A stretch of 64,000 nucleotides of DNA. Source: Halichondria panicea. Its lineage: Eukaryota; Porifera; Demospongiae; Suberitida; Halichondriidae. Below the pieces are notes generated by a model. That model searched no databases and had not been told where the DNA came from. It saw only the letters and a program-made list of their open reading frames with translations. The translations under genes and the position numbers were made by a program. Within the stretch, counting starts at the first letter, position 1, and every line of letters begins with the position of its first letter. The DNA is taken from assembly GCF_963675165.1 (NCBI RefSeq), contig NC_087389.1:1770001-1834000 (forward strand), read 5' to 3'. Below are positions 46,094 to 57,364 of the stretch, one piece after another.

Positions 46094-48673
46094 TCATGAT
46101 TCAGAGTCAAGTCGTGGCTGTTTGTTCATGTCTACTAAATCTAATGGAGTTTTTCGTATGTACTTTCGTTTCTTTCGCTTAAATTGTGATGTCTCGTCTA
46201 TTCTCGCTTCAGCTTTCAGAACCTCCCCCACTGGGTCATGCAGATTACTGGAGAAGTAGTGTCTCTTGGCGTCATCATTATTTTTCTCCACCCCTAGAGA
46301 AAAAGGTGATTAAAATGTTATCTCTTTACACTCGAACTCACCTTGTCCACTAAACATCTTGACATTTCCGTATTTTGAAATAAAGTAAGGGAAGTGAAAG
46401 ACCAGTGTGTGCATATAGGGCGTAATATTCTTTTCCTGAAACCCTTGACACTTGTGCTTCAAGCTCAAGAAAAGCCTTATCCAGTCTTTCGCCTATCATG
46501 ATAGATTATAGTAAATTAGATACAATGGTTCTCCCTACTAGTAAACTAACACTATACCTTTTGCTCAACCACTTCACTGGGAGGTGGAGTCCAGCTAGAA
46601 ACCATCTTATACAAAGAGAGAAATTCCTATAGAGCCAGACCATATAAATAATTATGTTTGTAAAATGCGAAGGGAAATTTAATTAGTACTCACTGTCCAA
46701 AGTTGGGCCATTTTAGCTTGAATTTCTTCCTTCAGTAGGTCAGCAAACCTCACTGGGAGACGTTCCAGAAACTTCTTGGTGTCGTTCCCCTGCAGTGATG
46801 TCCATTCGTAATGTCCAGAAGCTTTGCCATCTGGACCCCTTGCTTCCCATACCCTGAACGTGATACCACAGTCTTTAATGATCGTCTGTAGTGTTTGTAG
46901 GTGAGTGAGTATATGTGCGTTTCCTTGTCTGTCTTGTTTAGCAGATGCCACTATCTCTAGAATGAGATTTCTTGTTAAAACGTCAGCTATACGTAGGAGT
47001 AGGTGTAGCTCATCGGGTATTATATGGTCTGGCTCTATGTTCAGTAGTGGTGTTGTAATTGATCCTAGTCGTACACTTGCTGGTTTACTGCTGGGAAGTG
47101 CGCCTTTTGCTTGTAGGGAACTCAATGTTCTTGCATTTGTTACGGTGTAGTCAGCCCTATCCTTTGACATATCCCACCTATAGCGGCAAATGGGGAAGCT
47201 AGGTTTAAGCATATAATAATTATAGATATACCTTTCATCCTTCTTGATGGTACACCAGACACAAGCGTACATAGAGGTTGCTTTGTTGAGGCCCATACTC
47301 AGTAAAAGAAACTAATAATGCAATTTTTATAGTCAGTAATTAACTATACATTCTCACCTTGTAATCACTACCCAGGAAAAACTCAAGGCGGTACTCTGTT
47401 TCATCAACAGTGAGTAGTGGGTGTGAAATGATGTCGTTCAACTCCTTCAATACCTCAGATAGTCCTGAACTAATTGTTTCATACGACTCTTCGGCTTTTA
47501 GGCCAGCAAAAGTATGATTGCCTGTATGAATGTCAATATAAAAATATTTTCACCACTTTCTCGTTTAATATTTTTATTGTTAAGCTTACCCATGCCTGAT
47601 AAAACATTGTCTTGAATTTCTGGAAATGCAAATGAGAGAAGTATGATATTGGATGATCTTGTGAATCTGGCTCCGTCACCACTGAGTTTTACTTTTACTG
47701 GTTGGGTGATAGCTTTCCCTGAATGAACCTAAAATAATAATCCATAATAATAATGTATAATTTCTTCTTTACTTACGATCTTAGCTAGCTCTTCCTGGAT
47801 TGCAGCTTTCGGTGGTCTATAAGCACCAGGATAAGGACCTTCGAGATGTCGGATGTCGAGAGAGTTGTTAATTGAGAGGCGAGCATCCTTGATTCGGTAC
47901 AGTGGTGGTAAATCAGATGCGACGCTCAATTCATGATAAGCTTCGTCACTCACAGCAAACCTGTCAAGTACATAAAGAGCTTGCTGTACCCTCGCAGAAT
48001 CGTTTGGTGAAAGAGCTGGCGTTTGATGTTGTGGCTTGTGAGATGGGCTAGATAAAAAATTGAATTTGATGGGAGATCCTGTCTGTTTGCGTAGCTCTAA
48101 AGATTCTGGCTGAAGACCGAATGATTCACAAAACCAAAGCGCTTGCTCTGCAGAGCTCTTACAGTGTGCTAGCTTTCGTTTTACCTGTCGTGGTGATACC
48201 TCGTGAACTTTTTTGCCTTTGTTGATGTGTGCTGTGGTAGGTCTACTTGTTTCGGGGATTGTTGTTGGCTGTGGAGATTCAGTGGATAGTTGCTGCTCAA
48301 TTTCAGAATACGATTCTGCTTCTCCATCAAGCACGAAGAGGTTGTATTCTCCAGCAAGTACGGCATACCTCCTTCTTCCTTTTAGCCCCCGTATCCTTCT
48401 TGCTACCTTGCTAGCTTGTTCTGCAAGCCTTTTCTCCAGACGATCGCTTTGTGCTAGTTTAACTATTGTTACCATGCTATTAACTAAGCTAATGAATGTC
48501 TCTTCTGCCTTCTTGTTCATGTACCAATGATGCAGCAACTCGATAGGAATAGAGAGAGAGAAGTTTGGCTGTACTTGTGGTTCTGTGTGGCTGAAGTCAG
48601 AGTACTTCTTTGCTGAATTTGAGATGGTGATGGACAGGCTCTCTGCTCTTCTGGACTGCTTGTTTACTGCCAT
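46094..48673 (-). CDS. Unrecognised 727-aa protein, 8 exons, possibly transposase-derived
   Basis: Exons on the minus strand: 48673-47777, 47728-47590, 47521-47358, 47311-47232, 47177-46694, 46626-46558, 46492-46342, 46293-46094. The sum is 2184 nt with all phases consistent and no internal stop. The N-terminal exon is basic/helical with LRKQTGSPIKF-like linkers. The central part has VKLSGDGARFTRSSNI, then FLGSDYKFLLLSMGLNKA, ACVWC, RWDM, and PDHIIPDELHLLLRIADVL. The C-terminal part reads ITPYMHTLVFHFPYFI, FSGQGVEKNNDDAKRHYFSS and a basic tail. Regularly spaced Asp/His-rich blocks and YMH..F....QG.EK..N are reminiscent of DDE-type transposase C-termini, which is inference. I cannot name the family. 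It shares a 214-bp intergenic promoter region with a kinase. Confidence 0.8.
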
Positions 48674-48887
48674 AGCTAGGAGGCCCGGGATAATGGAACA
48701 AAAGGTCCCTTGAGCTGTTATGTAACAAAATTAATTAGCCATGTCAATATGAGTGGGCGGGTGAATAGGCTGCGGTGTTATCACCCACTAAATTAACCAC
48801 AGTACTCATTCAATAGCATGATAACACTTCTCAGATGCATTATGGCGGGTATTTTGCGACCTCTGGTTCTCTTAGACTTATTACAAA
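48674..48887. promoter_or_regulatory. Bidirectional promoter region between divergent genes
   Basis: Only 214 bp separate the start codons of the minus-strand 727-aa gene and the plus-strand kinase gene. The sequence includes GAGTGGGCGGGTGAATAGG (GC-box-like) and no TATA box near either start. Shared regulation is inferred from spacing. Confidence 0.55.
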
Positions 48888-50014
48888 ATGGCTGACCAGA
48901 CATTCTCAAGATCCAAGCTCAAGAGGCTCAATCGAAAAGCTAGAGTTGACAAAATTGGCAAGCAGCTGTGTATGGAGAAGAAGAGCCTTGAATGTGCCGA
49001 GAAAAATGTTCAGAATTGGAAGAAGAAGGCAATAGATTATAAACTGTAAGTTGCTGATTAACAGCCAGTAAATAATATTGTTCATACAGGGAACTCAACG
49101 TGTATCGAGCTAAGCAATTACGGACAGGAACTCTGGGAACATCCTGCAGTCACCAACGACCACTAAAGTTACTAACAGCAGCCATGAAGACGAGTGCAAT
49201 CAGTCTACCCAAGGCAACTCCAAGAATGTGTACGAATGCTGATATTATGCGAGGAGTTACTGTAGTTCCAGAGATAAGTGAGAAATGTTTAGCAGATGGG
49301 GGTGGTGATGTTCATATAGGAAATGGTCGGTTTGGAACATGCTCTCGTATGATTTTTAAAGAGTGTTTTGACGTCTGTGTCAAAACATTTACTTCCGACT
49401 CCTCAATCGAATCGATTAGGCATGAAGCCAGTATATTACTTACATTAAATTCCAGCCCTTATATACCACACTGTTTTGGTATTTGTTCCACCAGGAGAGC
49501 TTTAGTAATGTCTAATGTAAGCGTGAAGCAGCAACAAGTTTCATTATATTCTGCCTTGTATTCGACTAACGAAATTAAATTAAGCCCTAAGACATGGATG
49601 CAAATACTGATCCAAATTTGTGATGGTCTATCATACATGCACAAGCTGAGTATTCTTCACAATGATCTTAAAGTAGACAACGTAGTATTAGGGACTACTT
49701 TGTTAGAATGTATCCGGCCATGTATTGTGGATTTTGGAAAGGCATGTAAAGAAAAGCATGCTAAGAAGTACTGCCTGACCGAGGAACAGAAAGTTATTTA
49801 CATAAAAGAACACACTCAAGTAGCTCCAGACCTCCGCGATGGGCTTGTTTTACAGAGCACACAGAGCGATATATACTCATTAGGTAGAATAATGAAGAAG
49901 ATGAACTCCATTGTAATTAAGTCAACTGAACTTGCCCATGTAATTAAGGAATGTCTTTCTTATCATGCTCATGACCGTCCTAGCTTAGAAACCATTTCTC
50001 TTAATGTTGAATGA
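48888..50014 (+). CDS. Protein kinase with N-terminal coiled coil (360 aa, 2 exons)
   Basis: Exons 48888-49045 and 49090-50014 join in phase across a 44-bp intron. ATG 48888 opens MADQTFSRSKLKRLNRKARV, a basic, predicted coiled-coil stretch of about 60 residues. The kinase domain follows: glycine loop IGNGRFGTCSR, VAIK-type lysine in DVCVKTF, helix-C glutamate in RHEASILLTL, catalytic loop LHNDLKVDNVVL (HND in place of HRD, catalytic Asp kept), DFG in IVDFGKACK, APE-like QVAPDLRDG, SDIYSLGRIM and HDRPS. All residues needed for phosphotransfer are present, so it is probably active. The lack of HRD arginine suggests it need not use activation-loop phosphorylation. It might be a Ser/Thr or tyrosine kinase; the group is not clear. 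Confidence 0.85.
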
Positions 50015-50302
50015 CTATGTGACTAATTATGTCTTACATTCATTCGTTCATGTTTAAATCTGGTGCTAGCTTTAACTATGACATAGTCTATGTATAATTG
50101 TAGGCAAATCCGTGCTCTCTAATGGAAGGCTGACAAGGTTAGCTGTAAGTCGGGATGCGTGTTGACCCAGCCATTTGTTTGAGAGTCATTAAAAGCATTA
50201 TGGTAGAGAATTGGCCTGAAGCAGTTAGTTATGAGTCACATAGTGCGTATTGGCTGCTCAGGTTGGGCCATGCATGCATTAACAATTAACAATTAACAAT
50301 GA

Positions 50303-51127
50303 TCAACAACGTTTTTTCACCAGATTTACACATACAATTTCAGATAGTAGTCTAGGTGACTCTAACATTTCACCATTGCTATTTCTATATGTTTTCGGTC
50401 CATACTTAATTCTAGGACATACTACAATAGGAAAATCTACTGTGCAGCCATTGCCATATCTATCATACAAAATATACCAACTACCTATAAAATATTCATC
50501 GTTAAAATCAGTTTGTTGAAGTTGGAGCTTTCCGCGGGTCATTTGGGTTCCTCGATCTTTAAATAGGTAACGAAATACATCTAGCCGGAAATCTATAGTT
50601 AAATTACAGGATTTTACAGTACCTAAATTTAAACTACATTGAATGGACAGAACAAATCTTCTTGTTGCGTCGCTTATAAGCTCGGTATGTGGTGCTTGTG
50701 GTGTATTGTATGATCTGAAAGGGGGGAAATGTGCAGATATAATTATAGTAATACACAGTGCACTGCCATGCCATACTTAATAATCTTACTGGATAGTAGA
50801 GATAGTCACATCTTCCTTAGCGACCCATGAAGACTGTTCCAATGAGTAACCAGCCCACTTTACCAAATACTCCGTTTTCCCCTAGAAATAGAATCAATCG
50901 TATAGGGCTATATATCATAAAATGTTACGTACCTTAGTTAGTCGATGATGAATTATCCTCTCAACAAGGAAGACCCCTTCTGGCAGACTGTCATCAGACT
51001 TACAGCTCAGAGTGGTTCTCACATCTCGTGCTTCCCGCATGCTAGATAAGTCCATGTCAGCCGAGCTTATATTATGGAGGTAGGAATAGTATCCTTTCTC
51101 AGGTCGTTGCCTCTTTGACGAGTCCAT
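50303..51127 (-). CDS. Chromodomain protein with unknown C-terminal domain (232 aa, 3 exons)
   Basis: Exons on the minus strand: 51127-50933, 50881-50790, 50714-50303 (699 nt, phases 0 and 2 consistent). After a basic N-terminus the chromodomain runs across the first intron: VFLVERIIHHRL, then EYLVKWAGYSLEQSSWV. The aromatic/acidic positions for methyl-lysine binding are partly kept (W in VKWAGY, W in SSWV). The last exon encodes about 135 residues I do not recognise (FVLSIQCSLNLGTVKSCNLT ... GSWYILYDRYGNGCTVDFPI). The role is probably binding of methylated histone tails, or the protein may be transposon-derived, since chromodomains also occur in gypsy integrases. No integrase or RT motif is nearby. 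Confidence 0.75.
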
Positions 51128-51292
51128 AACAGGTCGATCTGCATGAACAGGTCTGCTGGAAGATTAATAATTAGTGACCATAAAGATTTTATCTCTATTC
51201 ATTTGACACACTTTACTACCATTGATTGCATGCTATTACTGTCATGTGAATCAGTAAATTACTATACAAAAAAGAACAGAGAAAGAATTGAG

Positions 51293-51655
51293 ATGGGAAA
51301 TTGCTGCCACTTCCACCCGTACCCGTACTACATCGACTCCGACTTACGAGAGATCAGGCACCACAGGAACTCCTTTCCTATTGGGTCGCTAGTAAAGATG
51401 GGAACTGAGGGAAAACAATTTTATTTTACAACAGCAGATGATACTGGAACACATTATTTTCCGATGGGGTCTCAGAAAAAGGCCCAGAACTATTTAAAGA
51501 AAGTTGTGAGGCTCAGCCAAACATACGATGTCCAGGTGTCAGAAGTTTTAAATCCAGACTACACGTTGCTAGGATTTAGAGCCAAAAAAACAAAAGAAGC
51601 GGACAACAAAGAGCCAAGAAAGAAAGTTAAATTTAATTTAGTAAAAGTGTTGTAA
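51293..51655 (+). CDS. Hypothetical 120-aa protein with MGNCC start
   Basis: The frame is open from 51143, but ATG 51293 is the better start because it yields MGNCCHFHPYPYYIDSDL, whose Gly2 and following Cys residues would suit N-myristoylation and palmitoylation. The body (FPIGSLVKMGTEGKQFYFTT ... LLGFRAKKTKEADNKEPRKK) is ordered in composition and ends in a basic tail. It is divergent from the chromodomain gene with 165 bp between starts. I do not recognise a family. Confidence 0.45.
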   Translation: MGNCCHFHPYPYYIDSDLREIRHHRNSFPIGSLVKMGTEGKQFYFTTADDTGTHYFPMGSQKKAQNYLKKVVRLSQTYDVQVSEVLNPDYTLLGFRAKKTKEADNKEPRKKVKFNLVKVL

Positions 51656-51726
51656 CTAGAACAGGACTGAGAAGAATATGACTGAGAACTGACTACTATA
51701 CTGTACTGTTCTATATAATTATTTAC

Positions 51727-51860
51727 TGTGGTAGATCTCTCTAGTCACTGTTACAGGCCGGTAAAAGTAATAACAAAATACTGAGCTGGCAGTACTGCAT
51801 GCTCAGTATTTTGTTATTACTTGTACCGGCCTGTAACAGTGACTAGAGAGATCTGCCACA
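51727..51860. repeat. Near-perfect 60-bp-arm hairpin
   Basis: The arms 51727-51786 and 51801-51860 are complementary at 58 of 60 positions around a 14-nt loop that is itself partly palindromic (GCAGTACTGC). The outer sequence is TGTGGTAGATCTCTCTAGTC. It could be a foldback transposon or a transcribed long hairpin. The stretch 51.86-52.47 kb shows no gene. Confidence 0.85.
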
Positions 51861-52469
51861 GGATAGAATCTACCACAGAAGTCTACATGAGCTCAACCAA
51901 CAGGTAAACAATAATATTACTCACCAGCACCAGTGCAGTGAACGTAGCTAGTTCAGCGAAGATCTTGCGCACGCACTACAATAGTCTATAGTAGCATTTA
52001 TTTCCGCAGTAGTTAAAATGATTGAGTAATATTTGAATTTTCATATAAATAGAACAAATATTTAGACAGGATGCTAGAACAATAGTGTCCAAAATACAAT
52101 GGCAATTGCTGGCAATGATGCAGCAAAAATGTTCACCAGACCACAGGCAAAGCAGACAGCAGCCTCCCACCACCACATGGTTTTTTAAAAATTGATGAGG
52201 CCATGAGGGGTCACTAATCACTCTTTATTATGCTGACAATGCAATATTTCTGTACACAACCATTACATCATCAGTAATCGGTTTCTAATTTGCCGTGTGG
52301 GCTGGGTGTAATTGTAGACCACTGCCTAATATACAGTGGGTGTGGCTCATTAATTTAGGCCACACCTAACAAATAATGAATAATGAATTTGGGGGGGAAG
52401 GCTAAAAGTGATGAGGGGGCTGATGAGAAATTACTGATCTAGTCTGCCTGGTATAATAGCTTTGCGTCT

Positions 52470-53125
52470 CCTGCGGTGCTTTCATTTGCTGGGTTTGCCA
52501 CGCCCTGCCAGTTGTTGCGTTTGCTACAGTCGGCATTTATTAACATGCACACTCGGCAGTTTGTTAGTATGCCATTTGTTGGGTATGCCATCACCCTGGC
52601 ATTTGTTGGGTCTGCCATCACCCTGCCATTTGTTGGGTATGCCATCACCCTGGGTCTGCCATTACCCTGGCATTTGTTGGGTATGCCATCACCCTGGCAT
52701 TTGTGGGTATGCCATCACCCTGCCATTTGTTGGGTACCTGGCATTTGTTGGGTCTGCCATCACCCTGCCAATTGCTGTGTTTGCCGTACCTTGTTGAGTT
52801 GGCCGCTGTCCGTGGAGCGACATGACATGTACTGTATATAGCTAGGTACTTAACTACGTATAAAGCATTTGATCCTACACCACCTTGGCAGTGGTTTGCT
52901 ATACCCTGCCATTGTTGAGTTTGCCATACTCTGTTGCTATTTGTTGAGTTTGCCATACTCATACTCTTATCTGTTTGAGTCCATGCAGCGACATGATCAG
53001 TATAGGTATTGTCTATACAGGTATACGAATAAAGCATCTATATGCACGTACATAGGCTTACTCTGTTGCTATGTTGATTTTGCCATACTCTGTTGCTACT
53101 TGTTGAGTTTGCCATACTCTCCATG
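52470..53125. repeat. GCCATCACCCTGGCATTTGT minisatellite
   Basis: About ten imperfect units of CATTTGTTGGGTATGCCATC occupy 52550-52790. A related TTGAGTTTGCCATACTC series lies at 52900-53125. ORFs here only reflect the repeats. Confidence 0.75.
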
Positions 53126-53403
53126 CAGCGACATGATATAATTTATTGTCTATAGCTAGCTACACTGAGCATGAGGTACGTATAAGGCATGGTTAGCGAC
53201 TATATGTACTGATCCTACACCACCTTGGCAGTCAATTGTGCCCATGATTTTTCACATTCGTATTAGAATGGAGAGGGGTTATCGACGTGCCAGCTGCGGT
53301 GGTGTCTAAGTAACTTTTGGCTAAAGGCTTAGGTGTTCTGTACCTGCCAACTGAGGGGGTGGGGGGTCCATGGCCGATGACAGTAGAATCCTGACGTCAC
53401 TGG

Positions 53404-54476
53404 TCAGGATAGCAACCACAAGTGTTGAAAGAGCCATTCTACGTCAGTAGTTTTAGTGCAGGTAGTTTTATAAGATCGGACCCTTGGGAAGGACATGAGT
53501 GGCACTGGGGCATCCTCTTCAATAAGTTCACACCCATCAGCTAGGAGGAGTACGACGGGGGTTGGAGGGGAAGGTTCCATTTTGCTCCTGTATACAAATT
53601 AGTATGAACTTAAATTCACCATTCCACTATACATTTTGTAACTCACAGTGATGGTCCACACAAACTAGCCACGATCCCAGGCCGCACTTCCTTGAAGGCC
53701 GGTGAAGGAGGCTAACACAACACCAGTGCCAGTGCCGTAATGTCATATCTTGATCCAGATACCAAGGATTGGGCTATAGGCTATAGCGTACAATTTCCAA
53801 TGATGAAAGGGTATTATTGATTTATATCGCTCACCTTGACAATACATCCCAGGCCCAGCCACTTGTGGAGACCCCTGAGCATAGTATACAAGATCTCGAT
53901 GGCCAGAGTCTGAGGATAGACTCTACCAAGTGTATCTGGCAATCAATGGTCTAATCAAGCGCTTGTGAAAGAACAGACCTAGGTTCTCAAGTTTCTGCTA
54001 TCAGTGGCTACCTTTGATTGACTACACAATTTAATACAAGCGCATGATAACAGGATCAATCCACGTAATTCAGCAGTGTTTACAGACTTTTGCAGGTGCT
54101 TTGATGCAGGTAGTCCAGAAAACTGATCAATTGTGTTAGTGTAAATACTCACGAATGCTTTTACATATACCATCACGTACCTTGACCATTGTCATAATAT
54201 TGTGTATCACATGAATGCATTCAACTCCATCCTGAGCGGCCATCTAATACAATAAACATTCGTGAAATAAAATCCATCACGAAACAAGGAGTGCGTGGAG
54301 TATCCAAGAAGACTAAAAAAATTGCATTTGGGGCAACTAAGCAAGTCAATAATTTAACTTTTATGATTACCCCATGCATGTGCACTCTATAAATTATATA
54401 CCTTCACACACTGTATATCCATCTTTGCAGGTGATCGAATGCACATGCTTAAGAATTGATTAATATCTTGTGTTGC
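53404..54476 (-). CDS. 3' part of an unrecognised multi-exon gene
   Basis: Five exons on the minus strand fit by splice signal and phase: 54476-54402 (ATQDINQFLSMCIRSPAKMD), 54243-54181 (MAAQDGVECIHVIHNIMTMV), 54122-54012 (FSGLPASKHLQKSVNTAELR), 53935-53835, 53587-53404 with a TGA. Together they give about 177 codons, mainly helical in the first three. The fourth exon also has a protein-like alternative frame (VYPQTLAIEILYTMLRGLHK) that does not join in phase, so the 3' end is uncertain and a frameshift or missed exon is possible. Upstream exons would lie beyond the tandem array at 54.5-55.8 kb. I do not recognise the family. Confidence 0.4.
53666..53714. repeat. 49-bp TAGCC foldback
   Basis: TAGCCACGATCCCAGGCC pairs with GGCCGGTGAAGGAGGCTA-type sequence. 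It is another miniature with the ends of 36824-37911. Confidence 0.5.
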
Positions 54477-54519
54477 CTGCTCAGTAAAAAGTGAGAGAAT
54501 TGGCGACTGGGAGTCAAGA

Positions 54520-55830
54520 ACATAGACACTACAGAAAAGGAAAATTGTACTCCACCTAGTTTCCAAAAACAGGAAACCTTATGGACCAACGAGCAGGTTT
54601 TCCTAAAATTGATGCAAATAAGAGACACTAAGCTTTGAAATGAGCTGACACCAACCTGGAACACATTGCATTCAAGCTGCGTGAACTATTTCTTACTTGT
54701 CGTCCAGGCCGTTGGTCCACCTAGTTTCCAGAAGCAGGAAATCTTATGGACCAACGAGCAGGTTTTCTAGTTTAAAGATGCCAACGGAGACACCATGCAA
54801 GCTTTGAAGCTCACACCAACCTGGAACACATTAAAAGAAAGTGCGTGAACTATTTTCTTACTTGTCGTTCAGGCCATTAATTGTCCACCCAGTTTCCAGA
54901 AACAGGAAACCTTACGGACCAACGAGCAGGTTTTCCAGTTTAATGATGCCAACGGAGACACCATGCAAGCTTGCTCACACCAACCTGGAACACATTAAAA
55001 GAATGCATGCATTCAAGTGCGTGAACTATTTTTTTACTTGTCGTCCAGGCCGTTGGTCCATCCAGTTTCCAGAAACAGGAAACCTCATAGACCAACAAGC
55101 AGGATTTCCAGTTTATAATGATGCCAACGGAGACACCAAGCTTTGAAATGAGCTCATAATCCAACCAAACTGGGGAACACATTAAAAAGAAAACATTCGA
55201 AGTGTGCGAACTATTTTTTTTACTTGTCGTCCAGGCCGTTGGTCCATCCAGTTTCCAGAAACAGGAAACCTCATAGACCAACAAGCAGGATTTCCAGTTT
55301 ATAATGATGCCAACGGAGACACCAAGCTTTGAAATGAGCTCATAATCACACCAAACTGGAGAACACATTAAAAGAATACATTCAAAGTGCGCGAACTATT
55401 TTTTTACTTGTCGTCCAGGCTGTTGGTCTATCCAGTTTCCAGAAACAGGAAACCTCATAGACCAACAAGCAGGATTTCCAGTTTATATAATGATGCCAAC
55501 GGAGACACCAAGCTTTGAAATGAGCTCATAATCACACCAACCTGGGGAACACAGAATGCATTCAAAGTGCGTGAACTATTTTTTTACTTGTCGTCCAGGC
55601 CGTTGGTCCACCTAGTTTCCAGAAACGGCCTCCTGTATGGACCAACGAGCAGGTTTTCCTGATGCCAACGAAGACACCAAGCTTTAAATGAGCTCGGATA
55701 CGGCTATAAAAAAGAATGCATGCAAAGTACAATGTAAGTAAACTATTTTCTTGCTTGTTATCCAGCCCGTTGGTCCACCCACTGAAATAGGAACTTTAAT
55801 GGACCAACGAATGCATTTGATACCAACGGA
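54520..55830. repeat. Tandem array 1, ~165-185-bp structured units (about 8)
   Basis: Each unit carries CTTGTCGTCCAGGCC, then GTTGGTCCA...TTTCCAGAAACAGGAAACC...TGGACCAAC (a nested stem-loop), then GATGCCAACGGAGACACC, AAGCTTTGAAATGAGCTC and GGAACACATTAAAAGAA. Unit starts are near 54697, 54862, 55039, 55224, 55408, 55589 and 55757. It is probably intronic or intergenic. Confidence 0.85.
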
Positions 55831-56030
55831 GCCATACCGAGAATGTTTAAAACGCTTGTACTTTGTGTAGGGAGTGAAAGGACGACACCAAGGAGACCTG
55901 GACCAGCTGTTCCATACCTTTCTTAAATTATTGCTTCAATTATAGATATATAGTAGAGGAATCGACAGACATGTCTCGAGAGACTACTCCCTTACTTCTT
56001 CTACTATCTATGCTTCAATCAACAGTAGAT

Positions 56031-56215
56031 CTAGTCTACATGCTGCAGGGATATACTTGAGCGTCTAGCTCTGTACTGTATACTGTGTGCATACTGCTTG
56101 TGTGAGCCCCACCCACCCTGCAGGCTCTCAGCCTCCTCATGACGTAATCTACCGTTGGTCCATTCATCAGAGTCCATTGCCACAATCTGGAAAGTGTAAT
56201 AACTCGAGAACAGTG
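56031..56215. repeat. Flank shared with 63345-63570
   Basis: CATGCTGCAGGG, TGTGTGAGCCCCACCCACC, ATGACGTAATCTACCGTTGG and AGTCCATTGCCACAATCTGG recur in order at 63350-63563. Both copies lie just right of a tandem array. The sharing indicates a segmental duplication that includes a probable promoter (see the Neuralized-domain gene). Confidence 0.75.
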
Positions 56216-56775
56216 GCAATTTAACTCTTTCGCAACGTTGAGTCGCACTGATGGTAGTGCTGACTCAGCAAAAACGAAAAGCCTGGAATGTCAGTGGGTG
56301 TGGCTAAAACTACTACGGAAGTACTCCATGTACAAAGAGTGGGTATAGCTAGCCTTGATCCCAGGCCGATCCGTCTCTAATTGAACGCTAGGTCGCCTCC
56401 TCGGCCTGTTATTGATTGTATCTGGGCGTGTATCTGGGCATGTGCTGTGGTTGCTGTGGTTGCTCAGGTATTCGCTAAAAAAGAGCGAATACCTGAGCAA
56501 GGTGGAGCGAATAGAACACTAATAGTGCATGTAAGCATACTTACTCCGTAAAATCACCGTTAAATCACAAAGAACTCCGTGTCATAGGTCTATTCTTTTA
56601 GTTTGTCATAGATAGGCTTAGCGAGCTAGAGTGTGAGGAGCTGTCTTGTGCGAAGGAAGAAGGAGCATCACTCTTGTGAAAGCTATACTCATGCTATACT
56701 CATGCTATACTCCACTCAACAAAGGTAAAAAAATGATTTTGGCTACTCCCTCATGTGTACCTATATATACTGCAG

Positions 56776-57043
56776 CCAAAAGACATCTCACGGAGTCAGA
56801 AGGAGTAAAAGGGTTGCTAATACAGATCTGCAGGTGAGTACACCACACTGACATGCACGCACTCATGATTGTGTTCATGCATTCACAAACGTTGATTGCT
56901 ATGTACTTGTATATAATGTGTATATGAGCATGCTTCACTGCATGCTCGTATATAAACTATACCGACATTAATTGTCTACTATGCAATAGACTGATGATGA
57001 TGCCAGTGTATCTGTTAAGAAGACAGCAAAATCGAAGCCTTAA
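56776..57043 (+). CDS. Possible 3' exons of a small basic protein
   Basis: Exon 56776-56833 (after ACTGCAG) joins in phase to 56990-57043 with a TAA, reading KTSHGVRRSKRVANTDLQ and TDDDASVSVKKTAKSKP. Upstream exons are not identified. This is weak and rests only on splice signals and the composition of the tail. Confidence 0.25.
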
Positions 57044-57364
57044 CTGCTATTATTACTTAACATTAATTGTATAGCTTGTAGTATAGCTCAGAATGTTTAT
57101 TTACTATTGTATATAATTATGTGCAATAATATATATAGTTACTAGTTTCCCTCATATAGTTTCTCATCTGTTATTCCTCTATGCATATATATGATTGTGT
57201 TGTGTGTAATTTCTTCAGTCACCCCTTATTGTAACGCATGCATGATAAGTCAGAACAAGTGATACCACAATTTTAAATTCATGGTTGTAAAAACAAAAAG
57301 TGCATGACAAGACCATCATGCATGTGAGTACATTATACTTATAGTTTTTTTCTGATTGTGATAC

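Noticed and set aside
54940-55368. 142-aa minus-strand ORF with repeated residues
   Set aside because: It simply reads through two tandem units; other units have stops in the same frame.
54520-55830. CRISPR-like regular repeats
   Set aside because: Units are 165-185 bp with internal hairpins and diverged copies in an animal genome. Spacers and Cas genes are absent; this is a satellite-type array.
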